64,000 bases of DNA, taken from the NCBI RefSeq assembly GCF_018613155.1, contig NZ_JAGGQU010000001.1:187848-251847 (forward strand), read 5' to 3'. The notes beneath the pieces are model-generated. The model was not told the DNA's origin. It was given only the letters and a program-made list of their open reading frames with translations, and made no database searches. The DNA is from Bacillus sp. ISL-55 (lineage in GTDB: Bacteria; Bacillota; Bacilli; Bacillales; Cytobacillaceae). The position numbers and the translations under genes are program-made. Below, piece by piece: positions 63,310 to 64,000 of this stretch; within the stretch, counting starts at the first letter, position 1, and every line of letters begins with the position of its first letter.

Positions 63310-63342
63310 AGGCACCGGATTCAACCGGTGCCTTAATTTTAT
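63310..63342. terminator. Terminator between mccB and the permease
   Basis: The 9-bp perfect stem AGGCACCGG/CCGGTGCCT with loop ATTCAA is followed by TAATTTTAT; A-rich on the left, so it may serve both directions. Confidence 0.82.
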
Positions 63343-63364
63343 GCCCAGGTATGTATTAAAACCT

Positions 63365-64000
63365 TCAAGATGCCTTCTGTTCAGCAAAAGAAGATTGCTG
63401 GGCTGCTTGATTACTTTTAAATACATTGAACACCAGATTCAAGACGATGGCGGTTAAGCTTCCGGCGACAATGCCGTTTTCTGTCAGGATCCGGATGCTT
63501 GAAGGCATTTTGGCGAATAATTCCGGTACCGCTGTCACACCGAGTCCCATTCCGACCGAGCAGGCAATGATCAATAGATTCTCCTGAGATGAGAATTCTA
63601 CCGTGCTAAGCATTTTAATCCCATAAGCGACAACCATACCAAACATAGCAACCATTGCTCCTCCTAAAACAGGGGTTGGGATAATCGTAGTCAATGCGCC
63701 AATTTTCGGTACGAGCCCGAGCAACACTAAAAATGCGCCTGCTGAGTATATGACATTCTTTGTTTTCACACCGGACAGTTGAAGAAGACCCACGTTTTGT
63801 GAGTAAGTTGTATAAGGAAAAGCGTTAAAAAATGCTCCGAGGATAATCGCAAGTCCTTCAGCACGGTAGCCACTTGCAAGATCTTTTTCTTCAAGCTTTT
63901 CTTCGCAAATATCTCCTAGAGCAAAGTAGACTCCTGTAGATTCCACAAGGCTGACCATCGCTACGAGAATCATTGTCAGGATTGCTGATAACTCAAATGT
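63365..64000 (-). CDS. Nucleobase:cation symporter-2 (xanthine/uracil permease), partial
   Basis: The C-terminal 211 residues of an NCS2 permease; the N-terminal half lies beyond the window end. The NCS2 signature TTYSQNVGLLQLSGVKTK is present, with about six helices here (VIYSAGAFLVLLGLVPKIGAL, GGAMVAMFGMVVAYGI). STGVYFALGDICE is typical of the xanthine/uric acid branch. Proton-driven purine uptake is likely. Confidence 0.9.
   Translation of the reverse strand, partial: TFELSAILTMILVAMVSLVESTGVYFALGDICEEKLEEKDLASGYRAEGLAIILGAFFNAFPYTTYSQNVGLLQLSGVKTKNVIYSAGAFLVLLGLVPKIGALTTIIPTPVLGGAMVAMFGMVVAYGIKMLSTVEFSSQENLLIIACSVGMGLGVTAVPELFAKMPSSIRILTENGIVAGSLTAIVLNLVFNVFKSNQAAQQSSFAEQKAS

Overview
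The window is low-to-moderate GC DNA from a spore-forming member of the Bacillaceae. The evidence is the yneA-yneB-ynzC-tkt / sirA-yneF neighbourhood known from Bacillus, a lexA-yneA divergent promoter with Bacillus-type LexA boxes, the Spo0A-linked replication inhibitor gene sirA, a yrrT-mtnN-luxS-mccA-mccB operon, strong AGGAGG ribosome binding sites, and frequent GTG/TTG starts. The species cannot be fixed from sequence alone. No rRNA, tRNA, CRISPR array or insertion sequence was seen.

Positions 1-31100 are mainly aromatic amino acid and fatty/aryl-CoA catabolism. The first 4.7 kb is the tail of a phenylacetate (paa) type operon: aldehyde dehydrogenase, 3-hydroxyacyl-CoA dehydrogenase, PaaJ-type thiolase, enoyl-CoA hydratase, then the repressor gene paaX. 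After a 52-bp repeat array come a nitroreductase, a gamma-carbonic-anhydrase-like protein, a nitronate monooxygenase and a TrpXYZ-type ABC importer. Then follow a hotdog thioesterase, phenylalanine dehydrogenase and the E1alpha, E1beta and E2 parts of a 2-oxoacid dehydrogenase. Next is a homogentisate pathway: 4-hydroxyphenylpyruvate dioxygenase, aminotransferase, flavin reductase, fumarylacetoacetase-type hydrolase and homogentisate dioxygenase. Read together, Phe could go to phenylpyruvate, phenylacetyl-CoA and the paa route, and Tyr to hydroxyphenylpyruvate, homogentisate and fumarate/acetoacetate. No E3 is present. Two promoters, one before the importer and one before the thioesterase/PheDH genes, share the same operator-like sequence, and a perfect cre site precedes PheDH. 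RNase J, an SRPBCC/ArsR pair with two operators, and a SWIM-SNF2 helicase follow.

The most unusual gene is at 28060-29394. A peroxiredoxin-like domain carries an in-frame TGA exactly where the peroxidatic Cys belongs (U-P-N-C). A hairpin with a GU-containing loop lies just downstream, at the position expected of a bacterial SECIS element. The frame continues into a soluble methyl-accepting chemotaxis signalling domain, and the gene is preceded by a sigma-D (motility) type promoter. It is best read as a selenocysteine peroxiredoxin-chemoreceptor fusion, a candidate cytoplasmic peroxide/redox taxis sensor.

Positions 31100-42700 hold an ECF sigma/anti-sigma pair and an accessory stretch of acetyltransferases, small membrane proteins, a lipoprotein and DUF proteins, with decayed genes among them (uridine kinase-like, a Nudix-like tail). 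Positions 42700-54620 are core: a DinG-like helicase, lexA/yneA/yneB/ynzC/tkt, an inserted accessory segment, then sirA and yneF. Positions 54620-64000 hold small genes, an MFS exporter, an S51 peptidase, a response regulator, the methionine-to-cysteine operon and a nucleobase permease cut by the window end.

A second system-level observation is five separate intergenic tandem arrays (near 4850, 33834, 54680, 58251 and 62982). Their sequences differ but all have a 52-bp unit of the same design: a left arm, a purine-rich spacer and a complementary right arm. The arms differ between loci in compensating ways, with G-U wobbles. This points to one diverged, hairpin-forming repeat family homogenised within each locus.
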